From Moorena sp. SS36440bin_2 (GTDB taxonomy: Bacteria > Cyanobacteriota > Cyanobacteriia > Cyanobacteriales > Coleofasciculaceae), in NCBI GenBank assembly GCA_011524395.1, contig WTKN01000181.1, forward strand, positions 20,665 to 78,263: DNA of 57,599 nt, given 5' to 3'. Below the pieces are notes generated by a model that was not told the DNA's origin, searched no databases, and worked only from the letters and a program-made list of their open reading frames with translations. Of this stretch, positions 19,951 to 29,632 are shown one piece after another. The position numbers were made by a program, and so were the translations under genes. Each line of letters begins with the position of its first letter. Positions within the stretch are counted from its first letter, which is position 1.

Positions 19951-21192
19951 TTATTTAAATACATATCTAATAGCCCAAATAGTAAAAATAGGCGTCAGCA
20001 ATTGACAAATGAGTACTGCACCAGCTACCCAAACAATTCCCCAGTTAACAGCTAGAAGTAAGCAAGTAGAAAATATGACAGTATAAATCAAATTCCAATA
20101 AAGATTTAGCTTAGTTTTACCGACAGCATTGAGTAGCTCAGTTGTAGTATTAGTAAAAGGAAGGGGCAGAGCCGAAAGACAAATAAGTATCAAAATCGGA
20201 ATTGCGACTACCCACTTCTGTCCAAAAACAATTGGTACGTAGAGGGGAGCTAGACTTGCCTGGAGCAGAATGAGGGGTAATACAATGATAGCGGTGGTTT
20301 TCAGACTACTAAAATACCGCTTCTTAAGTTGGCTTAAATTTTCTCTGACTGCACAAAGATAAGGAAATACAGAGGAAGTAAATAATTTTATGACATTTTG
20401 GCTAATTCCTAAGCCAGCATTGAAGGCAAAGAAATATAGTCCCAGTGCCTCAACACCTAGAAAGCCACCAACGAGTAAGTAGTCGAGATTTGACCTAAGC
20501 TTTTCTAGTAACTCAACCCCAACTATTTTGCAGCTGAAACTAAGGACTGACTTCCACTGCTCAAGCTTTAAGGATGTAGGGGCTCGCCAAGGATGATGTC
20601 GGTAATTAATTAATATATGCACCGGAGTCGATAAAACCATTGCCCAAACTGCAGCCCATACTCCCATGCCTAATATAGCTAAGATTACAGTTATGATATT
20701 CCCGATTATCGCCTGGCAGGCATTAGCAAAAGCTGTAACTTTTAGTCGATTATCTCGCCTAATCATTGCAGATTGAACTGTAAATAATGGCATCATGAGA
20801 TAGATGAATGCGACAGTGATTATGGGCAAAACTAGTTGGTTATTTCCATAAAAATTAGCAATGGGAAATGCAGCAAGAGATTGGATCACAAACAGCGAAC
20901 CACAAAAAATCCAATTAAGCCAGTAGGATGTATTGCATACAGCTTCTAGCTCTTGTTCACTAGCCTGAATAATTTTGGATTCTGTCCCAGTTTTTAGGAT
21001 TAGAACATTGCCAAATTCAAAGGTAGTATAAATAGCAGATACTAGTCCGTAATCTTGAGGAGTAAACATACGAGCTAAAGTAACTGTTGTAGCTAGACGG
21101 GAGAGACGATTGACTAGCTCTGCTATTCCCATCCAACTAGCATTGCGAATAAATTCGCCCGATGATAGTTGCTTGAACTTATTAATTAGCAT
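19951..21192 (-). CDS. Wzx-type polysaccharide flippase (MOP superfamily)
   Basis: A membrane protein of 413 residues with about ten to twelve hydrophobic segments, expected to flip undecaprenyl-linked repeat units across the inner membrane. The N terminus (FIRNASWMGIAELVNRLSRL, then TPQDYGLVSA) is typical of the polysaccharide transporter family. It is somewhat shorter than the usual 450-500 residues, but no internal break is apparent. It is enclosed by the two GT4 copies and by AT-rich spacers, so this stretch may have moved or been rearranged as a block. With the polymerase and the BY-kinase it completes the core of a Wzx/Wzy pathway. Confidence 0.88.
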   Translation of the reverse strand: MLINKFKQLSSGEFIRNASWMGIAELVNRLSRLATTVTLARMFTPQDYGLVSAIYTTFEFGNVLILKTGTESKIIQASEQELEAVCNTSYWLNWIFCGSLFVIQSLAAFPIANFYGNNQLVLPIITVAFIYLMMPLFTVQSAMIRRDNRLKVTAFANACQAIIGNIITVILAILGMGVWAAVWAMVLSTPVHILINYRHHPWRAPTSLKLEQWKSVLSFSCKIVGVELLEKLRSNLDYLLVGGFLGVEALGLYFFAFNAGLGISQNVIKLFTSSVFPYLCAVRENLSQLKKRYFSSLKTTAIIVLPLILLQASLAPLYVPIVFGQKWVVAIPILILICLSALPLPFTNTTTELLNAVGKTKLNLYWNLIYTVIFSTCLLLAVNWGIVWVAGAVLICQLLTPIFTIWAIRYVFK

Positions 21193-21978
21193 TGAGTGGT
21201 ATATACTGTAAGTTTTATCTAGTCAAGGAAGTTTTTTTCAATATGGTTAAATTAAATTAATACTCTATATAGCGTTTGTATTTGAGATGTCAATCTAGAT
21301 TTTTGACTTATTTAATATTGGATTTATTGCATTTATTAGGTTATATTAAATGCTGTGAATTAAATTATTAATGGCAAATTATTTACGGCTATTTCTTTTA
21401 ATTTTTATAAATTATAAAAAACCAAAATTAAATTATCATTACTATAATACTATTGTTGTTTTAGCAAAAAAAATATAGTAAAAATAATATCAACAATTTA
21501 AAATTGTACATTATATTAATTTGAGATAATCAAAGCTAAAAGCTTAGCATTAAAGGTAATAAATAGCATTAATAATTGTGTTTGCAACCTAGATATAAAC
21601 GCGCTTATAAGTTATAAACTTGGTGAGCTTTTTAAATTCAAAAAACATGGCGCTTTGAAATATTTTTTTAAAAAATATTCCCACTACTACCCCCGATACA
21701 TAAAGGTATAATAAAAACCAAAATAAAAAACTATCTATTCTATTGGTGCGCCTTCCTTCGCCAAGGTAAGGCGCAGCGCTGAATCTCATGAAATGTGTTT
21801 TGTTATTAAAAATAAAGATGATCAGCAATAGATTTACTTGGCCATTGTTCAAGAAACCATAGAAATAGTTGGAGTTCATATTGGAAATCGGACTCTATAA
21901 TCAGCAAAATAAATTATGGAATTTTTTCCATGCTGATTGCCTACTATGTTTGGTAGAGCCACTATTGTATCGGAGCTA
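21193..21978. other. AT-rich intergenic region with one palindromic repeat
   Basis: A very AT-rich 786-base region upstream of the flippase gene. An open frame at 21589-21879 looks spurious, because it reads through a dispersed repeat and has low-complexity codons. Nothing else recognisable was seen apart from the palindromic repeat at about 21746-21780. Confidence 0.5.
21746..21780. repeat. Dispersed palindromic repeat (GCGCCTTCCTTCGCC type)
   Basis: A GC-rich island, GTGCGCCTTCCTTCGCCAAG followed by GTAAGGCGCAGCGC, stands out in AT-rich surroundings. The arms GCGCCTT and AAGGCGC can pair. It resembles the other GC-rich palindromes of this window. Confidence 0.6.
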
Positions 21979-23166
21979 TTAGTCTTTCCTAGACTGGCTA
22001 ATCATTTGCATGATTAAATCCCGATAGCTTAGAGCAACCATATCCCAGCTAAAACGCATGGCATTCTGTCTAGCTTTAGTTTTCCAATCTTTGCTCAAAA
22101 CTTGTGCGATCGCTTCAGCATAAGCATCTAAATTTGTTACATCACATAAAATTCCGCTATCAGCTATAAGGTAACGGCGGATATCATCATCAGTAGCAAC
22201 TACTGGTAAACCGCAGGCCATTGCCTGTATGTAGGCTTGTCCGAATGGTTCATCAATGGAAGGTAGGGTAAATGCATCTGCGCACCGATAAACCTCAGGC
22301 ATTTGATTGAAGGGAAAGGTCTGTATGGCAAAGCGATTAGCTCCCAACAATTCCTCACCTAATGCTTGAAAATACGCACGCTCAGGTCCATCGCCACAAA
22401 TTAGAAGACTGCCATAAGGAAGCTTTGCGATCGCTCTAATTGCCAGTTCAACCCGTTTGTGATCGTTACGGTTTAAAGAAGCAACACACAAGACAATCGG
22501 CTTGTTCAAACCTAGGTTGATCTGATTTCCCTCTGGCTTGAATTGATCTATATTTACGCCGTTGGGAATAATTGTCACAGGCTGATTAGGACGCTGTTTA
22601 TCAACAAAGTCAGCCATTGTCTCAGAGAAAACGACCAGATGATTGGGACGAAATCGAACGCTTCGCGCCAGTGATTTGCCATCGCCAGTCAAACCAGTGT
22701 CTGCCTTAAACAGAATAGGTGTGCCAATCAGTCCTCGTACAAAAGCTGCCATGGCCAAACCGCCATAGTCATTGCAAGGAAAGATTAAGTCAGCTGGCTT
22801 CCTTAACAGTCGCATCGCACAGGGAAGAAAACTACTCAAGTGTTCAATGACGATATCAGGGTGAGTAGAGAAGCTCCTGAACACTGAGTTAACCAAAGGA
22901 TTACCTAGAAGGTGACGGGCTTTTGTACGAGGGATGCCACCAGCAGGGTAGTAAAAAGAACTACAGGGAGCCCCTGCTAACAATTCCACCTCAAAATAAG
23001 AACTAAGGTGATCACTAAGCTCGATCGCAAAGGTTTCGGTGCCACCACTCCAGTTCACTCCTGCACTGGGATGGACTATAACAACTCTGTAGGAGCGTTC
23101 GGTTTTAGTGGGTATATGAGGTTTGACATCACAAGTTAAAAGTTTTTGAGTCATACTATTCATCAT
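21979..23166 (-). CDS. Family 4 glycosyltransferase (copy B of a duplicated pair)
   Basis: A GT-B glycosyltransferase of 395 residues, very similar to the gene at 18334. It has its own 27-residue N terminus (MMNSMTQKLLTCDVKPHIPT) and a donor-site region closer to the family norm: SIDEPFGQAYIQAMACGLPV, still with Gln where E-x7-E has its second Glu. Identity at the DNA level extends past the stop codon (from about 21969, matching 18324), so copying included the 3' flank. The pattern of long identical and short divergent blocks suggests gene conversion after duplication. It begins an AT-rich sub-block of the locus. Confidence 0.88.
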   Translation of the reverse strand: MMNSMTQKLLTCDVKPHIPTKTERSYRVVIVHPSAGVNWSGGTETFAIELSDHLSSYFEVELLAGAPCSSFYYPAGGIPRTKARHLLGNPLVNSVFRSFSTHPDIVIEHLSSFLPCAMRLLRKPADLIFPCNDYGGLAMAAFVRGLIGTPILFKADTGLTGDGKSLARSVRFRPNHLVVFSETMADFVDKQRPNQPVTIIPNGVNIDQFKPEGNQINLGLNKPIVLCVASLNRNDHKRVELAIRAIAKLPYGSLLICGDGPERAYFQALGEELLGANRFAIQTFPFNQMPEVYRCADAFTLPSIDEPFGQAYIQAMACGLPVVATDDDIRRYLIADSGILCDVTNLDAYAEAIAQVLSKDWKTKARQNAMRFSWDMVALSYRDLIMQMISQSRKD

Positions 23167-23488
23167 AAGTTACGGTTAAAAACTAGTTAATTGGTAATTT
23201 TTGGTTATTTATTGGAAGATTATATTTATTAGATTATATTGCTTTCAATACCTAAAATATAGTATTTTTTGACATTCATCGGTCAATTTGTTTTCCAAAA
23301 TCAGGGTAAACTAATCTTATTTTAAAATGCCTAACATATATTAGATTAAGACAATATTTATTTATACTATTCAATCTTGAAATAGTTTCTGAGTAAGGCT
23401 TATAAAATTTAGATGCGTTTACCCTGCTTCCCTTTACTAAAAATCTGAGTTATCTCCCTTTCAAGTAATTTATTTAAATGGTTTTAGC
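23167..23488. other. AT-rich intergenic region
   Basis: 322 AT-rich bases between the polymerase gene and GT4 copy B. No ORF, repeat or hairpin of note was recognised. Confidence 0.45.
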
Positions 23489-24928
23489 TCAAATTGTATT
23501 TTGTTCAGTGTTTGGTTTATCCCAGTTCCAACCAACTATTGCAAACAGAGTCCACCAGTAGAAAAACAGAGTGGTATGAGTCCAAATATTATCAGTCAAC
23601 ATTCCCACAGGTATTGCTAGAATAATCGGCAATAGTATTGAACACAAAGCTTGTTGTTGACTACCAGAAGGAGCTGCTCTAATTAACTTGACAAGACGCA
23701 CAATCTGAATACCCAAAAAAGTGAAAAAACTAATCATACCTACAATTCCTTGTTCTACCAGGACACGCACATAGTCATTGTGGGGTTCGAGGCCATTACT
23801 ACTGATGAATGTGTTAGTTCCGAGACCATAACCCAAGATTGGGAAGTGTCTCCATTGCTCTAGGAGATATGTCCATTGCGCCAGCCGCCAGTTGAAACTA
23901 TTACCATCTCCCTGGGACAGCACAATTGCCTTCCAAATATCGATATCTGGATTACCAAGTGGTGTTTGAGCGATAGACCCGAGGCGTTCTTGTCCAAACT
24001 CTGTACTGCCAAACAAGCTGATAATTAAGGCAAACAAGACGATTCCTCCGATCAGATTAACCAGGCTCAATCTGGGTGCAATCAAAAAGACGATAAAAGC
24101 AGCCAGCATCATCAACCCAAATAGAGCCTTGGTACTCACGAAGAAAAAAGCCAGTAGACCTAACAGCAGAAGCCAAGGCTTAGATTCCTTTGCCTGATTA
24201 TGTTTCCAGTAGGTCAAACCAAGGAACAAAAATAGGAAAGTGGTAAAGGTATTGGAGTGACCGAGAGTGCCGTTGATCCGAGCAGTGACTTCTAAGGAAG
24301 CAGAAAGGCTATACCCTGATGGTTTGATCAGTTCAGGAAGAAGTGAGTCAGGCAAGAGGATCTGGATTGAAGCAACAGTAAGGGGCATGACCAGACCAAG
24401 AAACAGCAGATTTATAACTTTTTGAGGTGGAAGCCTGTCCTTGAGCTGCATAACTAGTAGGTAGACGATCGGCCAAGACAATAGGCGTACCCATTCCCGG
24501 ATAGCAGTGGAAAAATAGGAGCCATCTAGTCCTAGTCCTCCTAACGGTAGCAATACTACCCATAAGCCTTGTAGCACCACCCAGCTTGCGAGGAACCACC
24601 AAAACCGATCGGTCTGAACAATCTGACCGGTTAATAACCTTACGGTCACATAGACCAAAGTCAGACCAATAACCCCAACGGCGAAGGCAGCTGGTACCCC
24701 CTGATCTGAGAAAGTATCAAGACAGCTACGCAAGATCAATAGCCCCAGTACAGCTTGCTCAAACCGGGCAAAGAAGTAAACCACCACAGCTACTGCAACC
24801 AACCCTAAACCAAGCAAACTCGGCTGAGTACCTGCGAGAAAGCCAACGGCTAAACCAATGGGCACACCTGCCAGTCCCAGCCAAAAGGTCAGACGAGAGG
24901 AAGGATTCCAGGGGTTATGAATCTGCAT
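23489..24928 (-). CDS. O-antigen ligase/polymerase family membrane protein (Wzy-like)
   Basis: An integral membrane protein of about 479 residues with ten or more hydrophobic segments. It carries the Wzy_C loop motif: GYGLGTN, then EPHNDYVRVLVEQGIVG, near residue 380-410. It would polymerise or ligate lipid-linked oligosaccharides at the periplasmic face. The frame is open to an ATG at 24982, but the start at 24928 (MQIHNPWN) overlaps the kinase gene by only 14 bases and avoids an atypical N terminus, so it is preferred. Coupled translation with the Wzz/BY-kinase fits its role in chain-length control. Confidence 0.87.
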   Translation of the reverse strand: MQIHNPWNPSSRLTFWLGLAGVPIGLAVGFLAGTQPSLLGLGLVAVAVVVYFFARFEQAVLGLLILRSCLDTFSDQGVPAAFAVGVIGLTLVYVTVRLLTGQIVQTDRFWWFLASWVVLQGLWVVLLPLGGLGLDGSYFSTAIREWVRLLSWPIVYLLVMQLKDRLPPQKVINLLFLGLVMPLTVASIQILLPDSLLPELIKPSGYSLSASLEVTARINGTLGHSNTFTTFLFLFLGLTYWKHNQAKESKPWLLLLGLLAFFFVSTKALFGLMMLAAFIVFLIAPRLSLVNLIGGIVLFALIISLFGSTEFGQERLGSIAQTPLGNPDIDIWKAIVLSQGDGNSFNWRLAQWTYLLEQWRHFPILGYGLGTNTFISSNGLEPHNDYVRVLVEQGIVGMISFFTFLGIQIVRLVKLIRAAPSGSQQQALCSILLPIILAIPVGMLTDNIWTHTTLFFYWWTLFAIVGWNWDKPNTEQNTI

Positions 24929-27119
24929 GATCAACCCCCCTGGATACAAGAGCACAATTATTATTGCTGGCTTCTTTGCCATTGGTCTGCCTGGATTGGG
25001 ATTGAAGCTGGTAACTATCCAAGGAATAGGAATAGTACTGTTGAGTGCGATCGCTTATCCCATTGACAACAAACCCCAGTATGGGAGTGCTACTATCTTT
25101 CAATTCGGATACTGTCTGTAGTAGCATATCTTTCTGGGTAAAGTTGGGACGTGTGACTATCACCAATCCATCACTATACCGACTCAAGCTATGGGCATCA
25201 GCAAAACTACTAACTGGTGGGGTGTCTACAATGACTAGGTCATAATGATCTGCGGCTGCGGCCAAAATAGACTTCATCACCTGTGACTGTAGGAAGGTAG
25301 CCGAACCAGAAGGCAGCTCACTACAGGTCAAAATTGAAAGGTTTGCGATCGCTGTGGGTTGCACTGCCGACAGCCAGGTTTGATTCCTGTCAATTAAATC
25401 TGTAACCTTTGGCTGAGGAGGTAAGCCAAACAAATCCTGCTGCATTGGGTGACGCCAGTCGGCATCAATAATCAATGTCCGGCGAGAAAATCTTACTGAA
25501 ACCGCAGCCAAGTGGGAAGCTACCACTGACTTACCCTCTCCCGAAACAGCACTGCTGACCACAATCAGCTGTAACCTCTTCTGAGCACGTAACTCCATGG
25601 TTGTCAGGAGCAGGCGGTAAGGCTCCATTAACCTAATATCTGCTAAGAATCGGTTCGGTTGTTCAAGACTTAGTGCTTGAGCAGGCATCTTCGGTAATAC
25701 CCCCAGCCTAGGTAGCTTCAGCAGTGCCTCTGCTTCCGAGGCATCGTGTAGGGTATTATCCATTACCTCCAGCAGCAGCACCATACCGACAGCTAGAGCA
25801 ATTCCAGCCGCAGTAGCAATCACCAGCACCACTAACACTTTTGGATTGAGTTGCTGGGATAATGAAGGAAGTTTTGCCCGCTCAATAATTTGAATATTGT
25901 TAACTAGTTGTGCTTCTGCAATCCGTGCTTCTTCGAGTTTGTTTTGGAGGAGTTTAAGAGAGGCAATTGCTTCTTCTTGTCGGCGAACTAAGGTAGCAAA
26001 GGGTTGCCGTAGAACTGGTATTTGACCAAGACGATCCTGGAGTTTAATGCGCTCAGTCTGCACCAGGTAGAGCTTTTGTTCCAGTGCCGACCGTTCTGTT
26101 TCAGCTAAAATAAATCTAGAGGTAAAGTTCTGGCTCAACTGATCAGAGGCCACATCACCAGGGGGAATAATTTGATTAGTGGGCTGATTAGTCGGTAACA
26201 GACGAGAAAGTTTTTGATTGTAGAGGGTAAGAAGTTGATACCGCTCCTGAACCAGTGATATCACCGCTGGATTCTGATCAGTTAAACGCGATCGCGCTTT
26301 GGCTAACTCCTGCTCCAAGTTAACTAGCTGAGCTCGTAAGGCTTGGAGTTCTTGATCTTGACCAATACGTCCAGCAATGTAAGCATTCTGAGTATTATTC
26401 AGACTGGTTATTGTCTGGAGTTCTTGGCTACGGGTTTTAGCGTCTTGGAGTTGAATAGAAACAGCACGTTCTTGGTCTTCTAAAGTAGCTAAACTCCTGA
26501 TTAAAAGTTGTGTTTGTTCCTCGGGAGAAACTAAACCAGTGGTCTGTTTAAATTTGTTTAACGCTGCTTCTGCTGCTGCCACCTCTTTACGCCGTAATGG
26601 TACTTCTTTCTCCAAAAATTCCCGCACAGCTCTAGCTTCTGAACGAATCCCTTCAGCACTTTCGGAAACCATTGCGTTAGCGACAGCATTGATCACCGTG
26701 GTTGCCAATTCTGGATTTTGACCCTGATAGCTTAGCTCAAGAATATTGGTGGCAGGCACAATTTTTACCTTTAAATCCTCACGGAGTGTGTCTATGGTTA
26801 GTTCTTCTTGTGAACTGCCCAGTAGAGCAATCTTCTCAAGTGCTCGCTGAAGAACCCGTTCTGACCCCACTAGTTCTGCTTGAGTTGCAATCGGGTTAGC
26901 TCCACCGGGTGTATTAGCAGGGACTTGGCTGAGGTTACGACCCAACTCAGATACACTCACCTTTTTATTGTCCAGCATCAGCCGTGCTTTCACTTGGTAC
27001 ACTGGTGGAGTAACAACCACATAGGCAATCGCTCCACCAATTACGGATGTAAAGGTAACAAGGGCTGGCAAAAGCCGCCGCCTTAAGGCTAATGGTAGTG
27101 ATGAAAGGCTTGTGTCCAT
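24915..27119 (-). CDS. Polysaccharide co-polymerase with BY-kinase domain (Wzc-like)
   Basis: A 734-residue inner-membrane regulator of polysaccharide chain length and export. The periplasmic Wzz part lies between membrane segments near 18-36 and 427-452 and has long coiled-coil stretches (about 160-300). The cytoplasmic bacterial tyrosine kinase shows Walker A SSAVSGEGKS (522-531), Walker A' LIIDAD (549-554) and Walker B VIVDTPP (629-635). A C-terminal tyrosine cluster, YYSYSLDSY (695-703), is the expected autophosphorylation tail. Both domains are fused, as in Wzc. No outer-membrane Wza-type partner is in the window. Confidence 0.95.
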   Translation of the reverse strand: MDTSLSSLPLALRRRLLPALVTFTSVIGGAIAYVVVTPPVYQVKARLMLDNKKVSVSELGRNLSQVPANTPGGANPIATQAELVGSERVLQRALEKIALLGSSQEELTIDTLREDLKVKIVPATNILELSYQGQNPELATTVINAVANAMVSESAEGIRSEARAVREFLEKEVPLRRKEVAAAEAALNKFKQTTGLVSPEEQTQLLIRSLATLEDQERAVSIQLQDAKTRSQELQTITSLNNTQNAYIAGRIGQDQELQALRAQLVNLEQELAKARSRLTDQNPAVISLVQERYQLLTLYNQKLSRLLPTNQPTNQIIPPGDVASDQLSQNFTSRFILAETERSALEQKLYLVQTERIKLQDRLGQIPVLRQPFATLVRRQEEAIASLKLLQNKLEEARIAEAQLVNNIQIIERAKLPSLSQQLNPKVLVVLVIATAAGIALAVGMVLLLEVMDNTLHDASEAEALLKLPRLGVLPKMPAQALSLEQPNRFLADIRLMEPYRLLLTTMELRAQKRLQLIVVSSAVSGEGKSVVASHLAAVSVRFSRRTLIIDADWRHPMQQDLFGLPPQPKVTDLIDRNQTWLSAVQPTAIANLSILTCSELPSGSATFLQSQVMKSILAAAADHYDLVIVDTPPVSSFADAHSLSRYSDGLVIVTRPNFTQKDMLLQTVSELKDSSTPILGFVVNGISDRTQQYYSYSLDSYQLQSQSRQTNGKEASNNNCALVSRGVDHADS

Positions 27120-27142
27120 AACGTTGACGAAACTCTGTGGTT

Positions 27143-28315
27143 TTACTGGTTTTTGACAAAGGGGAGCGTGAGACTAAATTTGGCATCAGACGACGCACAG
27201 AGTTTTTGATAGAGTCTCAAGTTATCAGCAGTAATTTTGTCCCAGTTATAGTAAGTGGCTACATGGTCTTGTGCCTTCTTGGCCATGTCCGCTAACTTTT
27301 GAGGTTGGCTGATCGCCCTTTCTAGACTTTGAGCACAAGAGTCTACGTCTCCTGCTCGGAAAAGTAGACCTCGTTGTTGACCAATCAATTGCTGATGGGG
27401 AGGGATATCGCTAGCGAGCACTGGAATCCCTTCCTGCATTGCCTCTAGCATCACCAGCGGTAATCCTTCTAAATCCGAAGGCAGAACAAACAACCCTGCG
27501 CCCCGAACAATCTCGGCTAAGCGACTTCCATGGAGTTCACCAACGAATAAGACGTCTTGATTTGTGCCTGCCAACTCATGTAGGTTGGCGATGTAGTTAT
27601 GAGTGTCACTATCACCACCAGCAATCACCAGTTTCCAACTGTTAGATTTGAGCCGTTGGAAAGCTTTGATGAGTAGATCAGGTCGTTTTTCCGGTACAAG
27701 CCTGCCCAAGAACAGAATGTAACGCCCCGGGTTTAGACCTAGGAATTTACCATAGGGAAATTTGGGGTCTGACTCTGGGTAAATCCCTGGAGCATTGGGA
27801 ATATTGATTGTATTTTTGCTATAGGTGTTGAGAAAGTAATTTTGGAGTGCTTGTGAGACTACGACTAACTCATGGGAAGAGTACACTGCATTCCTTTCCC
27901 CCAAACGAATTAACCCACTGGACAATTTTCCCCACTTGGCTCGTTGCCAGTCCAATCCCTGACAGGTAACCACAATCTTTGCAGAAGAGGCAATTTTGGA
28001 GAGCCAACAGAACACAGCTGGACCTAGGGCATGGAAATGAATGATGTCGTAGCGTTTGCCACTGGAGATAATCGCTGCCAGGGCAGCATTAGCCAAAGCA
28101 TCTATTCCTCTGAATTCTATCGAGGGTAGAGAGATTACTCGAACACCTTTGTAGTCAGAGGATGAAAAACCGGTCGATTCGGTGTAGGACGACCGTGCAA
28201 ATAAATCTACCGAATGACCCTGGGCAACGATTCTGGGATAGAGTTCTGTGCAGTAACGTTCAATGCCACCTTGCTTAACAGGTACTCCTTTGGCTCCAAT
28301 TACAGCAATTTTCAT
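27143..28315 (-). CDS. Family 4 glycosyltransferase (DUF1972-type N terminus)
   Basis: A GT-B glycosyltransferase of 390 residues. It begins MKIAVIGAKGVPVKQGGIERY, where the GGIERY stretch (16-21) is characteristic of GT4 enzymes with a DUF1972-like N-terminal domain, several of which are rhamnosyl- or related transferases. The donor site shows the complete E-x7-E in EGLPLVMLEAMQEG (near 287-300). It is 23 bases upstream of the BY-kinase gene and 117 bases downstream of another GT4 gene, so it belongs to the same transcription unit. The sugar transferred is unknown. Confidence 0.88.
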   Translation of the reverse strand: MKIAVIGAKGVPVKQGGIERYCTELYPRIVAQGHSVDLFARSSYTESTGFSSSDYKGVRVISLPSIEFRGIDALANAALAAIISSGKRYDIIHFHALGPAVFCWLSKIASSAKIVVTCQGLDWQRAKWGKLSSGLIRLGERNAVYSSHELVVVSQALQNYFLNTYSKNTINIPNAPGIYPESDPKFPYGKFLGLNPGRYILFLGRLVPEKRPDLLIKAFQRLKSNSWKLVIAGGDSDTHNYIANLHELAGTNQDVLFVGELHGSRLAEIVRGAGLFVLPSDLEGLPLVMLEAMQEGIPVLASDIPPHQQLIGQQRGLLFRAGDVDSCAQSLERAISQPQKLADMAKKAQDHVATYYNWDKITADNLRLYQKLCASSDAKFSLTLPFVKNQ

Positions 28316-28432
28316 TACTTCTAGTTTCCTCTTTTACAATACTCTTCGGCAGACTAATTAAGTGGTGATGACATCCTGAGTATGTAAGTTTGACTGCTCT
28401 ATCGTGATTAAAGGCAGCCGATTAGACAGGGA

Positions 28433-29632
28433 TTACAGAGACCGTTGGTGAGCACGGTGCAGCATTTCCTCATACACACTGCTGACAACTGTGCGAGCAC
28501 TATAGGGTTGAGCGGTGCGCACACAGGAGGAGGCTGGATAATTCTCTGGATGGTGCAAGACTTTACCCAAACTATCTGCGATCGCAACTGCAGTACGCTC
28601 TTTGCAAACAATCCCACTGTCAGCACCCAGAAATTTGGGAGTTTCACCACAATTCGTGGTCACTACAGGTGTTCCACAGGCGAGAGCCTCAAGGACAGTC
28701 AAGGGTAGTCCCTCGTAAACGCTAGTCAAAACAAAAACACTACAGACACGGTATAAGTCTGCTAGTTTTTCCTGACCTACTGCTCCAAGCATAGTCACTC
28801 GCTTAGACAACCCAAGAGAGCAAATTTCAGCACGGAGTTCATCCCTTAACTCCCCATCCCCAGCAATCAGTAAGTGAACATTGGGACTATATAAAGCTGC
28901 CATCGCCTGTATCAGTAACATCGGGTCTTTCTGAGGATGCAGACGACCGGCGAAGAGGATAAAACGGCTCTGTTCAGGCAAATTATGCTCCTGGGCTAGA
29001 GCTTTGCGTCTTTGTTTTCGTTCCTTTTGGTCTAGGGCATAGAACACCTCCTCATCAACGGTGTTTTTCAGATAAGCAACACGATTTGCGATCGCTGGAT
29101 AACGCTGTTGATAAAACTTAGCTGATTCAGTATTGCAGGAAAAAATTTGGCTAAATTGCTTAACCAGTAAGCGTTCGAGGGCAAAATAGCTTGCAGAAAA
29201 ACGCTGCCATAGAATGCCATTATTAGCCGTTGCAGGATTCATCTGCTTGGCAATATCATTGTGTACAAACAGCGTCTTCTCTCCAGACCAATTGAGGGCT
29301 GCTAAGCTGGGTTCGATGCGATGAAAATGCATAAAATCCGATGCCAAGGAACGACCAAACAGGGCAGTCGTATACTTCACTGTCGTGGGTATTAAGCGCC
29401 TAACATTGTCATCTTCAAGAGGAAACAAAGGCATAAATTGAATAGCTCGACCCGCTAGTTCCCCTTCTTGCCATACACCGGAAGCTGAAGCCAGGTCTCC
29501 TGTTCCCACCAACCGCACCTCGAACTCACTGGGAGCATATTTGATAAAGGAGCGGATGACGGTTTGAATCCCACCAATGCTGCTATGCCAAGGATTAAAC
29601 TGATAAAAAATAGTTAAAATTAGCTTTTGCAT
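28433..29632 (-). CDS. Family 4 glycosyltransferase, first gene of the exopolysaccharide locus
   Basis: A GT-B glycosyltransferase of 399 residues. GGIQTVIRSF near residue 21 is the N-terminal acceptor-side loop, and the donor site has the full E-x7-E in EGLPLTVLEALACG (near 317-330). The ATG at 29632 is chosen over the adjoining GTG at 29635. It is the most upstream gene of the long minus-strand cluster, so the main promoter is expected in the gene-free region beyond it. Substrate not evident. Confidence 0.88.
   Translation of the reverse strand: MQKLILTIFYQFNPWHSSIGGIQTVIRSFIKYAPSEFEVRLVGTGDLASASGVWQEGELAGRAIQFMPLFPLEDDNVRRLIPTTVKYTTALFGRSLASDFMHFHRIEPSLAALNWSGEKTLFVHNDIAKQMNPATANNGILWQRFSASYFALERLLVKQFSQIFSCNTESAKFYQQRYPAIANRVAYLKNTVDEEVFYALDQKERKQRRKALAQEHNLPEQSRFILFAGRLHPQKDPMLLIQAMAALYSPNVHLLIAGDGELRDELRAEICSLGLSKRVTMLGAVGQEKLADLYRVCSVFVLTSVYEGLPLTVLEALACGTPVVTTNCGETPKFLGADSGIVCKERTAVAIADSLGKVLHHPENYPASSCVRTAQPYSARTVVSSVYEEMLHRAHQRSL

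Noticed and set aside
21589-21879. A 96-codon minus-strand frame upstream of the flippase gene
   Set aside because: It runs through a dispersed GC-rich palindrome and low-complexity AT-rich DNA, with Phe/Lys/Ile-rich composition and no ribosome-binding site.
24928-24982. Upstream ATG (24982) as start of the polymerase gene
   Set aside because: It would enlarge the overlap with the kinase gene to 68 bases and add an atypical N terminus; ATG 24928 gives a 14-base overlap.
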